From Myxococcales bacterium (GTDB lineage: Bacteria > Myxococcota_A > UBA9160 > SMWR01): a DNA stretch of 19,521 bases. The notes under the pieces were generated by a model. The model searched no databases. It had not been told where the DNA came from and saw only the letters and a program-made list of their open reading frames with translations. Each line of letters begins with the position of its first letter. Position 1 is the stretch's first letter. The stretch is taken from NCBI GenBank assembly GCA_022572485.1, contig JACZVU010000032.1, positions 1 through 19,521 of the forward strand, read 5' to 3'. A program made the translations under genes and the position numbers. Positions 6,829 to 14,184 of the stretch are shown in pieces.

Positions 6829-7991
6829 GGTTACGAGAAAACGCACCTGAGCACGTGCAGCGCCAACGCCAATCGCAAAGCCAGGCCCGATTGCAGCGCC
6901 AGAGCCAACACCGACTGCCACATCGAGGCCGATGGGTGACCTGCGCATTCGCGGTCGCCGTTTCGCTCGCGCCGTTGGCCGCGATGGCGGTCGTACGGGG
7001 AGACCGCTTGTCCCATCTTTCCGATGGCGACTCGGCGTCGGAGTACTGGGACATCGTGGCTCACTTCGACTCGAACCATCACTTGTTCGTTCGCTTCCTG
7101 ATCACCAATGAAGGCCCGGGTAATCGAACAGCGATCGCGACCTGGCAACTCATCGACCCGAACGGAAAGCGGACCGAATTCCGCAATGGCCGGCGCAAGA
7201 AGCGTTGGACGCTCAGCCCGGACGGCGACAGCATCCGGATCGGATCGAGCATCTTCGATCAGAGCGGATCGCTGCACCGGCTCGAATACGACAGCACGAA
7301 ACGCAGCATCCGCGTCGCGTTTCAATATTCGCCGAGAGGGCCGGTGGGCTGGGTCGATCCCACGCCCGACCGCTACTCGTTCGACCTGCTGGAATTGGCG
7401 ACCCCAGTAACCGGGACCATCTGGCTCGAGGGAATGAGCGAGACCGCTTCCGTGAGCGGAACGATCTCCATCACCCACACCTGGATGGAAAAGAGCGAAG
7501 CGGACCTCACGCTGCGGAGGATCGACTTCGCGTCCACTGGAAGTGAAGCGTCCATCTACCTATCGGATCGGACAGCGCCTTCCGGGGAGCGCGAGCGCTG
7601 GCTGATCGTCACACGCGATGGCGAGTTGCTGGTTCAAACGACTGATTTCCAACTCACCCTCGTCGATCCGCCCACCCAGGAGAGGGGCGATTATCCCACG
7701 CCCAGCGAGCTGCGGATCAGCGGCCCAGAGATCGAGGGCACCATTTGGAGCGGCCCGACGCTCGCCGAGATCAACCCACTGAAGGCGATTCCTCAACCTT
7801 TTCGATTCCTGTTATCCTTCAAGCTGCGCCCTCACCGCGTGTGGGCGCGCGCATCGTTTGAGGTCAGGTTGCTGTCGGGGCAGAACACCCCGGAAACTGT
7901 GCTAAAGGGTTCTGGCATCACGACGATCACGTTCACCAATCCCCTCCCCCGAAAATTACGCGACCCGGAAACTAGGATTCCAGGAGCTTAG
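6825..7991 (+). CDS. Exported lipocalin-like protein of the CrtC/AttH/Svf1 type
   Basis: 388 residues if the TTG at 6825 is the start. That codon overlaps the preceding stop (TTGA) and follows a GAGGG Shine-Dalgarno at 6814-6818. The N-terminus is odd: about 35 residues rich in Arg and Gln, then a hydrophobic segment 'CAFAVAVSLAPLAAMA' that looks like a signal sequence. A GTG at 6936, preceded by GAGG, would begin right at that segment and is the main alternative. The mature part is beta-rich: 'SEYWDIVAHFDSNHHLFVRFLITN', 'NGKRTEFR', 'GSIRIG'-like turns and 'GMSETASVSGTISITHTWM'. This resembles the double lipocalin fold of carotenoid 1,2-hydratase CrtC, AttH and Svf1 proteins. Family members bind hydrophobic ligands; yeast Svf1 is linked to ceramide transport. 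It lies between two lipid enzymes, so a periplasmic lipid-binding role is inferred. Catalytic activity is not evident. Confidence 0.65.
   Translation: MRLRENAPEHVQRQRQSQSQARLQRQSQHRLPHRGRWVTCAFAVAVSLAPLAAMAVVRGDRLSHLSDGDSASEYWDIVAHFDSNHHLFVRFLITNEGPGNRTAIATWQLIDPNGKRTEFRNGRRKKRWTLSPDGDSIRIGSSIFDQSGSLHRLEYDSTKRSIRVAFQYSPRGPVGWVDPTPDRYSFDLLELATPVTGTIWLEGMSETASVSGTISITHTWMEKSEADLTLRRIDFASTGSEASIYLSDRTAPSGERERWLIVTRDGELLVQTTDFQLTLVDPPTQERGDYPTPSELRISGPEIEGTIWSGPTLAEINPLKAIPQPFRFLLSFKLRPHRVWARASFEVRLLSGQNTPETVLKGSGITTITFTNPLPRKLRDPETRIPGA
7982..7986 (+). promoter_or_regulatory. Ribosome binding site for the lipid kinase GTG start
   Basis: AGGAG 8 bases before the GTG at 7995, inside the last codons of the preceding gene. 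It decides the non-ATG start and indicates translational coupling. Confidence 0.6.
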
Positions 7992-7994
7992 TCC

Positions 7995-8951
7995 GTGCGA
8001 ATCGGCTTATTGAACAACCTCCGCGCTGGCCGGAGCAACCTCAAGGTGAGGCGAATCCTTCACCTGCTGAGGAACTACCCAGAAGTCGCGCATGTCGAGA
8101 CGACGAGCGTTCGATCGGTCCCCGAGGCCCTGGCGAGCCTCACGCGTCAGAACGTCGAGCTGATCGTGATCAATGGGGGCGACGGTACGCTGCAACATAC
8201 GCTGACGCAGATGTTGACCACCGATGATTCTCCGAGCATTCCGATGGTGGCGCCGCTGCGGGGTGGGCGTACGAACATGAGCGCGCTGGATATCGGCGCA
8301 CACCGCGACCCCATCAAGGGATTGCAGGGGCTATTGGAAGACGTAAAAGCGGGGCGACTCGAAGAGCGGCTGGTGGATCGCCCGCTGCTGCGCGTCGAAA
8401 CACTGCGAGATCGCGGAACCCACTATGGATTCTTTTTTGGCGCCGGAATGATCCATCGAGCGATCGACCTTACCCATAGCCTTTTCCCGCATGGCAAGAG
8501 TCAGGGCTCCTTCGGCGCGGGCATCGTGACCGCGGGATTGATTCTGCGAGCAATCGCCAGGCGTCGTGACGGTGTACTGACGCCCGACAAGGCCCAGATC
8601 ATGCTCGACGGTGAACTCGTCGAGGGCGGAGAGTTCACGCTGATCATCGCGTCCAGCTTGCGGCGGCTGTTTCTCAAGATCAATCCCTTCTGGGGTCGCG
8701 AAGAAGCTCCGGTTCGCTTCACCGCAATGGCCAGCGGCTGCAAGCGCACCGCCGTGGCCGCGCTCGGAATCCTACGCGGCAAACCCAGGCCCTTCGTGAG
8801 ACCCGATGCGGGCTATACGAGCCGCAACGTCGAGGTCGCCGAACTCCGGATCGATGCTGGATTTACCGTCGATGGAGAGACCATCCAGCCGCGAAGCGGC
8901 GAAATCGTCCGCATCTCCGGCGACCGGCGCGTCCGCTTCGTCCGCGCCTGA
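7995..8951 (+). CDS. Diacylglycerol/ceramide kinase-family lipid kinase (YegS/DgkB fold)
   Basis: 318 residues, the normal length for soluble bacterial DgkB/YegS kinases. It has 'NNLRAGRSN' near the N-terminus, the ATP-site 'NGGDGT' (60-65), 'PLRGGRTNM' (87-95) where most relatives have a P-x-GTxND-type loop, and a C-terminal 'FTVDGE' (290-295) typical of the beta-sandwich domain. The family phosphorylates lipid hydroxyls with ATP at the inner face of the membrane. Substrates include diacylglycerol, sphingosine and ceramide (for example the Caulobacter ceramide kinase CpgB). The loop variant suggests a specialised subfamily. It is coupled to the upstream lipocalin gene (3-base gap) and to the downstream Tam41-like gene (7-base gap). 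I infer that it makes the lipid phosphate used by that next enzyme. The GTG start is supported by AGGAG. Confidence 0.85.
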   Translation: MRIGLLNNLRAGRSNLKVRRILHLLRNYPEVAHVETTSVRSVPEALASLTRQNVELIVINGGDGTLQHTLTQMLTTDDSPSIPMVAPLRGGRTNMSALDIGAHRDPIKGLQGLLEDVKAGRLEERLVDRPLLRVETLRDRGTHYGFFFGAGMIHRAIDLTHSLFPHGKSQGSFGAGIVTAGLILRAIARRRDGVLTPDKAQIMLDGELVEGGEFTLIIASSLRRLFLKINPFWGREEAPVRFTAMASGCKRTAVAALGILRGKPRPFVRPDAGYTSRNVEVAELRIDAGFTVDGETIQPRSGEIVRISGDRRVRFVRA

Positions 8952-8953
8952 GG
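8950..8953 (+). promoter_or_regulatory. Ribosome binding site for the Tam41-like GTG start
   Basis: GAGG overlapping the stop codon of the kinase gene, 5 bases before the GTG at 8959. It supports the short start rather than long in-frame extensions into the kinase gene. Confidence 0.5.
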
Positions 8954-8958
8954 ACTCG

Positions 8959-9915
8959 GTGGGCACCCCGGCCCCCGACCTGGAGCAGCTCGTCAGAGCC
9001 GAGCTCCTCCAACCCGCGTCAACCGCCGCAAAGCAGCTGACGGATGAGATCCTGCGGCTCCACGGCAGCGCGGTCGCGGCCGTTCTCTTCTACGGCTCCT
9101 GTCTTCGCCAGCGCACGAGCGAAGGGGTGCTCGACTTCTACGTACTCGTCGACACGTACCGCGACGCCTACCGCTCACGCCTCCTCGCCTGGGCAAATGC
9201 GGCCCTTCCTCCGAACGTCTTCTACCTGGAGATCGAATCCGAGCTTGGCCCGCTGCGCTGCAAATACGCGGTGATCTCGCTGAGAGACTTCGAGCGGGGC
9301 GCGAGGCCCGGCGGGTTGCGCTCGGGCATCTGGGCGCGCTTCTGTCAGCCTGCGCTGGCCGTTCATCTGCGCGACGCCAGCGCGCGCGAAGCGGTGGTGG
9401 GCGCCGTCGTGGAATCGACCGTCACGGCCGTTTCTCGAACCCTCTACGAACTTCCCACCCGCAACGGATCGACCCGGTTCACGGCGGCCACACTCTGGCA
9501 GCAAGTGCTGCGGGGAACCTACTCGGCGGAGCTTCGGCCCGAAGCTCCAGAAACCATCCAAAGCCTCTACGAAGCGGACCCCGAACGCTACGACCGGGCC
9601 GCGCGGGCCGTACTCGCGAGAATGGGCGCTGACGTGCACAGCGCGGGTGCCGAGATTGAAGCAATCCTGCCTGCCGACGCGAAGGCATCGACGCGGCGAG
9701 GTTGGAGCCGGCTGCGCCCGTTGGTCAAATTGGTCTACTTCGTTCAGCTACTCAAGAGCGCGGCGACTTTCGGCGACTGGCTGCCCTACGTGCTCTGGAA
9801 ACTGGAGCGTCACACCGGGAAGAAGATCGTCCCGAGCGAGCGGCAGCGCCGCTACCCCTTCCTGTTCGGGTGGCCCCTGCTGCTCAAAGTTCTTTGGCAA
9901 CGCGATCTGCGCTGA
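8959..9915 (+). CDS. Tam41-like nucleotidyltransferase, putative CDP-diacylglycerol synthase
   Basis: 318 residues from GTG 8959. The N-terminal half carries a pol-beta-type nucleotidyltransferase core: 'LFYGSCLRQ' (43-51) followed by 'LDFYVLVD' (58-65). The spacing and the YGS...Q...LDF pattern match the mitochondrial CDP-DAG synthase Tam41 family rather than MNT/KNTase toxins. Further Tam41-like elements are 'CKYAVISLRDFERG...SGIWARFCQPALAVHLRD' (101-139), comparable to the family's KYG...L..DL..W..ly.aGRl.KPv block, and 'LRGTYSAELRPEAPETIQSLYEADPERY' (184-211), comparable to its SY.gDiR..ae block. Tam41 converts phosphatidate plus CTP to CDP-diacylglycerol and PPi. The position just after a lipid kinase and in the same operon as a CDP-alcohol phosphotransferase fits this exactly. 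The similarity is judged by eye and the fine substrate is uncertain. The last 32 bases overlap the convergent desaturase gene. Confidence 0.72.
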   Translation: MGTPAPDLEQLVRAELLQPASTAAKQLTDEILRLHGSAVAAVLFYGSCLRQRTSEGVLDFYVLVDTYRDAYRSRLLAWANAALPPNVFYLEIESELGPLRCKYAVISLRDFERGARPGGLRSGIWARFCQPALAVHLRDASAREAVVGAVVESTVTAVSRTLYELPTRNGSTRFTAATLWQQVLRGTYSAELRPEAPETIQSLYEADPERYDRAARAVLARMGADVHSAGAEIEAILPADAKASTRRGWSRLRPLVKLVYFVQLLKSAATFGDWLPYVLWKLERHTGKKIVPSERQRRYPFLFGWPLLLKVLWQRDLR

Positions 9916-10975
9916 AGCTCGCCCGATGCGGGGTCGCCGCGTTTCGCCAGAGCCGACGAAGCGTACCGACGCCATCCCTCACCGTCGCTCGGTAAGGAGC
10001 GTTCTGCGGCAGCTCGGCCAGCAGCCTGCGGTGAACGAGCCCTAGACTGTGGTAAGGGATGAACGGAAGATAGTGATGGAGGGCGTGGAAGCGAAGCCCT
10101 ACCGGTGCAATCAAGACAGTGAGGATCGGCCAGCCCCGTAAATTGATGGAGTCGAGGAGCTGAGCTTCGGTATCCATCGGCTCGCCCTCGTTCTCGTAGC
10201 CGTGTGCGACAAGCGTTCGCACCTGGTTCACGGTGAGAATGCCGCCGACGACGATGCACCACTGGGCAATCCATGCGATCGGGACCCAACCTGCGATCAC
10301 CGCGCCGAACACCACCCATACGAACACGGCTGCGCCAGCTTCCTGAGCATCCCAGCGTTTGATGTGCTCGCCTTTGGGCATCGGACGGACGTAGCTGGAA
10401 TTGATCACGAGCGTCGAGAGTTTGCCGACGACGAGCCGCCGAAGCGGCGGGAAGAGCCGGGAGAGCGGGCCCAGGACACCCCAGCGCAGCGGCAGAACGA
10501 GTGGGATCAAAGCCACTATAAACACGAACGTTACGATCCTCAGTCGGCTCCAGCGGGCGATCTGGGCGTACTCGGGATCGTCGTTGGTCCCGAAACCCAT
10601 TCGTTTGTGGTGATCCATGTGCGAGCCGACGTACATCAGGCTCGGGATCATGAACGGAATGCCTACGATGAGGTTCCAGGCCAGCTCGAAGCCCGGAATC
10701 TGACCGCGCTTGAGATGGGAGAGTTCGTGGATGAACAGTGCAGCGCGCAGCAGCGCGAACACGGCGACCAAAGTAGCGATCACGTGCAGCAGCGAACCGA
10801 AGGGCGCCCTCACGCTGATGACCAACGCCGACCATCCGACACACGTGAAAGCCAGCAGATCGCTCCAATAGATGATCCGACTCGGCTCGAAGTCGGGCCC
10901 GATCTCCTTGACGATCTTTCCCACGTTCAACGTCTGGCGCACGCGTCTCAGCGACGCAAGCGAAACGTCACTCAT
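9884..10975 (-). CDS. Membrane fatty acid desaturase
   Basis: 363 residues from ATG 10975. The three histidine boxes of the di-iron membrane desaturases/hydroxylases are intact: 'HELSH' (83-87), 'HMDHH' (119-123) and 'HALHH' (297-301), with an extra His in 'VAHGYEN' near 257. Hydrophobic segments lie at about 37-80, 100-118, 148-165 and 212-250, giving the usual four-helix membrane topology with boxes on the cytoplasmic side. The enzyme should introduce a double bond or hydroxyl into an acyl chain of a lipid (the carotenoid ketolase/hydroxylase families share the boxes). An in-frame ATG at 11068 adds 31 residues of non-conserved look; I prefer 10975 although neither has a strong Shine-Dalgarno. 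The 3' end overlaps the Tam41-like gene by 32 bases in convergent orientation. It may tailor the acyl chain of the lipid made by the neighbouring operon. Confidence 0.88.
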   Translation of the reverse strand: MSDVSLASLRRVRQTLNVGKIVKEIGPDFEPSRIIYWSDLLAFTCVGWSALVISVRAPFGSLLHVIATLVAVFALLRAALFIHELSHLKRGQIPGFELAWNLIVGIPFMIPSLMYVGSHMDHHKRMGFGTNDDPEYAQIARWSRLRIVTFVFIVALIPLVLPLRWGVLGPLSRLFPPLRRLVVGKLSTLVINSSYVRPMPKGEHIKRWDAQEAGAAVFVWVVFGAVIAGWVPIAWIAQWCIVVGGILTVNQVRTLVAHGYENEGEPMDTEAQLLDSINLRGWPILTVLIAPVGLRFHALHHYLPFIPYHSLGLVHRRLLAELPQNAPYRATVRDGVGTLRRLWRNAATPHRASFSADRVAKEL

Positions 10976-11230
10976 GGAGGTCTTGATGCTCCTGGTTGAT
11001 TCGCTGGATGGCTCCAGCACTTGGCGACCCCTCCCGTCTTCCCCCCGGGCCCAACAGCGGGCAACCATACCTCAATCGCCTCGGGCTCAACACCGCGAAA
11101 ACAATGAAACCGTTGGGTTTACGACTCAGTGCGAAATGCGAGGCCGTCCAGAACGCCAACCGGAGCATCCAGTTTTGGCCGAGAGGTCCAAACCCCAAGC
11201 AGCCACCCGGCGCACCCCGTGGATCGCGCC

Positions 11231-11770
11231 TCAGCGCGGTTGACCCTCGGCGCGGCGGGCGAGATTCAGCGTGCTCGCGATGTCGAAGTCTACGCGATCG
11301 CCGACCCGAAGGCCGATTTCGTCCAACCGGCCTCCCGCAGTCTCGATCGCAAACCCCGCGGGAGCGCCGCTCCGGTACACGCGCAACCTCGATTCGTACT
11401 CGCTCCGGCTCTCCGCGGGCCGACGGGGCAGTTCGGGTCGCATCTCGTGGATCGCCACCACCTTGCCTGAGAAGTCGAGAAACGCGACATCGATCGGAAT
11501 GGCACAATCCCGCATCAGCATGGCCTGGGGGCTCTCGACCGTGTTCACAAAGAGCATGCCGCCGTTGGGCGCGATCGAGAGGCGGCCGGAAAGCCCCTGG
11601 TGGCGGGAAACCGCATCGAGCGCGAGTTCCAGCTCGAAGGGCTCACCTGCGAGCTCGACCCAGAGCGTTTTGGGCGCTTCCGGTAGGATTTTCGACGGCG
11701 CCTCTGATTCCGTACAGGCGAGCACGATCGCGGCCAGCAAAGGGAGAAACACGCTGCGGAAGTCGGTCAA
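11231..11770 (-). CDS. DUF192 family lipoprotein
   Basis: 179 residues from a TTG at 11770-11768; GAGG lies about 8 bases upstream on the minus strand and no ATG or GTG exists further upstream in frame. The N-terminus 'FLPLLAAIVLAC' ends in a lipobox with Cys19, so it is probably a lipid-anchored periplasmic or outer-membrane protein. The rest matches DUF192: 'LELALDAVSRHQGLSGR', 'NGGMLFVN', 'QAMLMRDCAIPIDVAFLD', 'GKVVAIHEMRPE', and near the C-terminus 'AIETAGGRLDEIGLRVGDRVDF'. The molecular function of this small conserved beta-rich domain is not established. An insertion of about 15 charged residues ('RRPAESRSEYESRLR') interrupts the second half. The gene is divergent from the SDR gene with 63 bases between them. 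The 255 bases downstream, up to the desaturase start, hold no credible gene. Confidence 0.8.
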   Translation of the reverse strand: MTDFRSVFLPLLAAIVLACTESEAPSKILPEAPKTLWVELAGEPFELELALDAVSRHQGLSGRLSIAPNGGMLFVNTVESPQAMLMRDCAIPIDVAFLDFSGKVVAIHEMRPELPRRPAESRSEYESRLRVYRSGAPAGFAIETAGGRLDEIGLRVGDRVDFDIASTLNLARRAEGQPR

Positions 11771-11833
11771 AGCGGGCGCCTCGCTGATGGAACCGGGGAG
11801 TTCGATGTTAGGATCGATTCGCGATTTGCGAGA

Positions 11834-12649
11834 GTGAGCCGACCCTTGAAATCATCCGTCCTGATCACCGGCGCATCATCTGGCATCGGCGCCGTGGCCG
11901 CCAAGCATCTGCTCGCGAGAGGCTTCGAGGTCTTCGGAACCAGCCGAGATCCCAGCTCGCTGGGTTCGGATGCCCCGGCGGTTCATTGGGTCGCGATGGA
12001 CGTCCGCAGCGAGGAGTCCGTGATCGCCGCTTTCGCCCAGATCGCGAGCCAGGTAAAGCAGCTCGACGCGATGGTTTGCAATGCGGGCTACGGGGTGTAT
12101 GGCAGCGTCGAGGAACTCAGCATCAAGGACGCTCAGGCGCAGTTCGACACCAACTTCTTCGGTACGCTTCGAACCCTGCGCGCGGGGATACCCGGCATGC
12201 GCGAGGCTCGGCGCGGCCGCATCGTGATCGTGAGTTCGCTCGCCGCCCATGCGCCAATCCCCTTTCAGGCGCATTACTCTGCCACCAAGGGCGCGATCGA
12301 CGCGCTCGGCCTCGCGCTGCGCAACGAGCTGCACCCGTTCGGTGTCCAGGTGTCCCTCGTCGAGCCGGGCGACATCAACACGGACTTCAACGACGCGATG
12401 GATTTCGGCGACCACCAAGGCTCTCCGTACGGCGAGCGGATTCTCCGCTGCGAAGAGACGATCCGCGCGTCGTTGCCAAAGGCGCCCGGCCCGGAAATCG
12501 TGGCGCGTGCCATCGAACGCGCCCTAACCGCCCGACGGCCGAGGGTGCGGTACGCGGTGGGTCCCGATTCGTGGGGCACCCATTTTGGCAGACGCTTCCT
12601 ACCCGATTCACTCTTCCTACGCTTCATCCGATCCCACTTCAAGGTCTGA
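11834..12649 (+). CDS. Short-chain dehydrogenase/reductase
   Basis: 271 residues of classical SDR type. It has the NAD(P)-binding 'TGASSGIG' (12-19), the 'NAGYG' stabilising motif (83-87), Asn107 in 'DTNFFG', and the catalytic Ser135-Tyr148-x3-Lys152 ('IVSS...AHYSATK'). 'EPGDINTDF' follows the active site as usual. The family reduces or oxidises ketone/alcohol groups of lipids, steroids, retinoids or sugars. TSRD after the second beta strand suggests NADP preference, as an Arg follows the strand. The exact substrate is unknown; a lipid role such as ketosphinganine or long-chain ketone reduction is only a guess from context. The start is GTG 11834 with a weak ribosome binding site. The MFS gene follows after 77 bases. 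Confidence 0.88.
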   Translation: MSRPLKSSVLITGASSGIGAVAAKHLLARGFEVFGTSRDPSSLGSDAPAVHWVAMDVRSEESVIAAFAQIASQVKQLDAMVCNAGYGVYGSVEELSIKDAQAQFDTNFFGTLRTLRAGIPGMREARRGRIVIVSSLAAHAPIPFQAHYSATKGAIDALGLALRNELHPFGVQVSLVEPGDINTDFNDAMDFGDHQGSPYGERILRCEETIRASLPKAPGPEIVARAIERALTARRPRVRYAVGPDSWGTHFGRRFLPDSLFLRFIRSHFKV

Positions 12650-12712
12650 ATCTCGGTAGCGCTCCAGCTGGGTGCATACAAGGACATCCAACCGTTCGAA
12701 TCGCCCCGACCC

Positions 12713-12718
12713 GAGGAG
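12713..12718 (+). promoter_or_regulatory. Ribosome binding site for the MFS transporter TTG start
   Basis: GAGGAG 8 bases before the TTG at 12727. It shows that the long open frame reaching back into the SDR gene is not translated from there. Confidence 0.6.
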
Positions 12719-12726
12719 TCGCTCCG

Positions 12727-14115
12727 TTGCAGCCGAATCCCACCGAAAAGCGACTCTCCACCGCAAAGAAGGTGGTCTACGCACTCGGCGACCACACCGT
12801 GAATCTCGTGCTGTCGGCCGTCTCCCTGCTCTACTTCAAGTTCCTGATGGAACACGGCGGGCTGAGCCCATTTCTAGCGGGCCTCGTGGTTTGGATCGCC
12901 CGCATCATCGACGCATTTACGGATCCGGGAATGGGGCGACTCTCGGACATGACGCGCTGGCGCAGCGGGCGAAGGCGCCCCTACTTCTTGATCGGAGCCC
13001 TGCCCTTCGGGCTCTTCTTTGCGCTGATGTGGTTGAGCGTTCCCTTCGAGTCGGAATCGGCGCGATTTGTCTACTACTCATCGACATACGTCTGCGTGAG
13101 CCTCGCGATGACATGCATCTCCGTTCCTTATCTCGCGCTACTACCGGAGATGGCGACAGGATACGATGAGCGGACCTCCCTGAATACGTTCCGCTCGGTG
13201 GCCGCAGTGATGGGAACCTTGGCGGCAGTGGGAATGAAGCCCGTTGCCGACGCGATTGGAGGCGACTCGGCGGCCTGGGCGTACACGGCGGCTGTGACCG
13301 CTGTGTGGCTGGTCGTTCCATGGCTTGCGGTATACGCGGTGAGTTTCGAACGACCGGGCTACGACAAGAGCACTCCCCTGGGTTTCCTCGAGGGCATGCG
13401 AGCACTCGCCGCGCATCGCACGTATCGAATTCTCTCGATGCTCTACATCCTGGCGCGCATCGCGGTCGACCTGATCGGCGCGATGCTCCTTCTCTACTTT
13501 GCCTATTGGATCGGGCGAGAAGAGGACTTCGCACCAGCCTTGGGGCTCTTTCTCGTGATGGTGGTCTTAGCGCTTCCCGCTTGGCTCGCGGTCGCGAAAA
13601 AACGAGACAAGCGAACGCTCTTCATCGCAGGCGCAGCGTGGTGGAGCGCGATTCAAATCGCGCTCTTTCTGGCTGATTCGAGCTGGCCGCGCTGGGTCTT
13701 GTTCGCGGTACCGTCACTCGCAGCCCTGGGTTACGCGGTTGTAGAGATGATGCCTTGGGCGATGCTCGGAGACGTGATCGACGAGGATGAGCTTGCAACT
13801 GGCGAGCGGCGCGAGGGCATGTACGTCGGGTTTTTCACCTTCCTCCGGAAGATCGGAGGCGCGACGGCCGTGCTCATGATGGGCTTGGTGCTGGAGCTTT
13901 CGGGTTTCGTCGGTGGCCTCGAACAAACCGAGCAAACCGAACGGGCGCTGTTGTCGATCCGGACGATGACGTCCCTGGTTCCAATGGTGGTCCTGCTACT
14001 CGCGATCGCGGTCGCGACCCGGTATCCGCTGACCCGAGAGAAGCACGCAAGAACCCTCAGCGCACTCACGCTGCGACGACAGGAGGTTCGAAAGGCGACG
14101 GAAGCTACGCGCTAG
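12727..14115 (+). CDS. MFS transporter of the glycoside-pentoside-hexuronide (MelB-like) family
   Basis: 462 residues from TTG 12727, chosen for its strong Shine-Dalgarno and because the protein then opens 'STAKKVVYALGDHTVNLV', the typical GPH N-terminus. The hallmark loop is present: 'DAFTDPGMGRLSDMTRW' followed by 'GRRRPYFLIGALPF', corresponding to the DAxxDPxxGxxxDRT...GRxRP motif of MelB. About twelve hydrophobic segments are seen. 'MLGDVIDEDELATGERREGMYVG' in the second half is also typical of the family. Family members are cation-coupled symporters for sugars or related solutes in the inner membrane. Many close relatives in environmental bacteria have no known substrate, and lysophospholipid transport by the eukaryotic relative MFSD2A shows the fold can move lipids. 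No substrate can be assigned here. Confidence 0.87.
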   Translation: MQPNPTEKRLSTAKKVVYALGDHTVNLVLSAVSLLYFKFLMEHGGLSPFLAGLVVWIARIIDAFTDPGMGRLSDMTRWRSGRRRPYFLIGALPFGLFFALMWLSVPFESESARFVYYSSTYVCVSLAMTCISVPYLALLPEMATGYDERTSLNTFRSVAAVMGTLAAVGMKPVADAIGGDSAAWAYTAAVTAVWLVVPWLAVYAVSFERPGYDKSTPLGFLEGMRALAAHRTYRILSMLYILARIAVDLIGAMLLLYFAYWIGREEDFAPALGLFLVMVVLALPAWLAVAKKRDKRTLFIAGAAWWSAIQIALFLADSSWPRWVLFAVPSLAALGYAVVEMMPWAMLGDVIDEDELATGERREGMYVGFFTFLRKIGGATAVLMMGLVLELSGFVGGLEQTEQTERALLSIRTMTSLVPMVVLLLAIAVATRYPLTREKHARTLSALTLRRQEVRKATEATR

Positions 14116-14151
14116 AGAGTCCCGCAGAATACCGTGACACCCGTTTCCGAC

Positions 14152-14183
14152 GAGGATCGGTGTAACCGGATTCCGCGATCCTC
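14152..14183. terminator. Possible bidirectional terminator hairpin between convergent genes
   Basis: GAGGATCG (14152-14159) pairs with CGATCCTC (14176-14183) across a 16-base loop. It sits in the 69-base gap between the MFS stop and the rpmA stop. There is no T-run on either side, so intrinsic termination is uncertain. Confidence 0.4.
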
Positions 14184-14184
14184 T

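Noticed and set aside
8043..9915. Phage defence or toxin-antitoxin reading of the nucleotidyltransferase (MNT-like)
   Set aside because: No HEPN partner next to it; the neighbours are lipid enzymes and the motif spacing fits Tam41 better.
10202..10999. 265-codon plus-strand open frame opposite the desaturase
   Set aside because: Antisense to a gene with three intact histidine boxes; charged His/Asp-rich translation is a shadow.
11986..12726. Long in-frame open region upstream of the MFS gene, in another frame of the SDR gene
   Set aside because: Its translation is Arg/Pro-rich without family features, it overlaps a full SDR gene, and a GAGGAG site with TTG 12727 marks the true MFS start.
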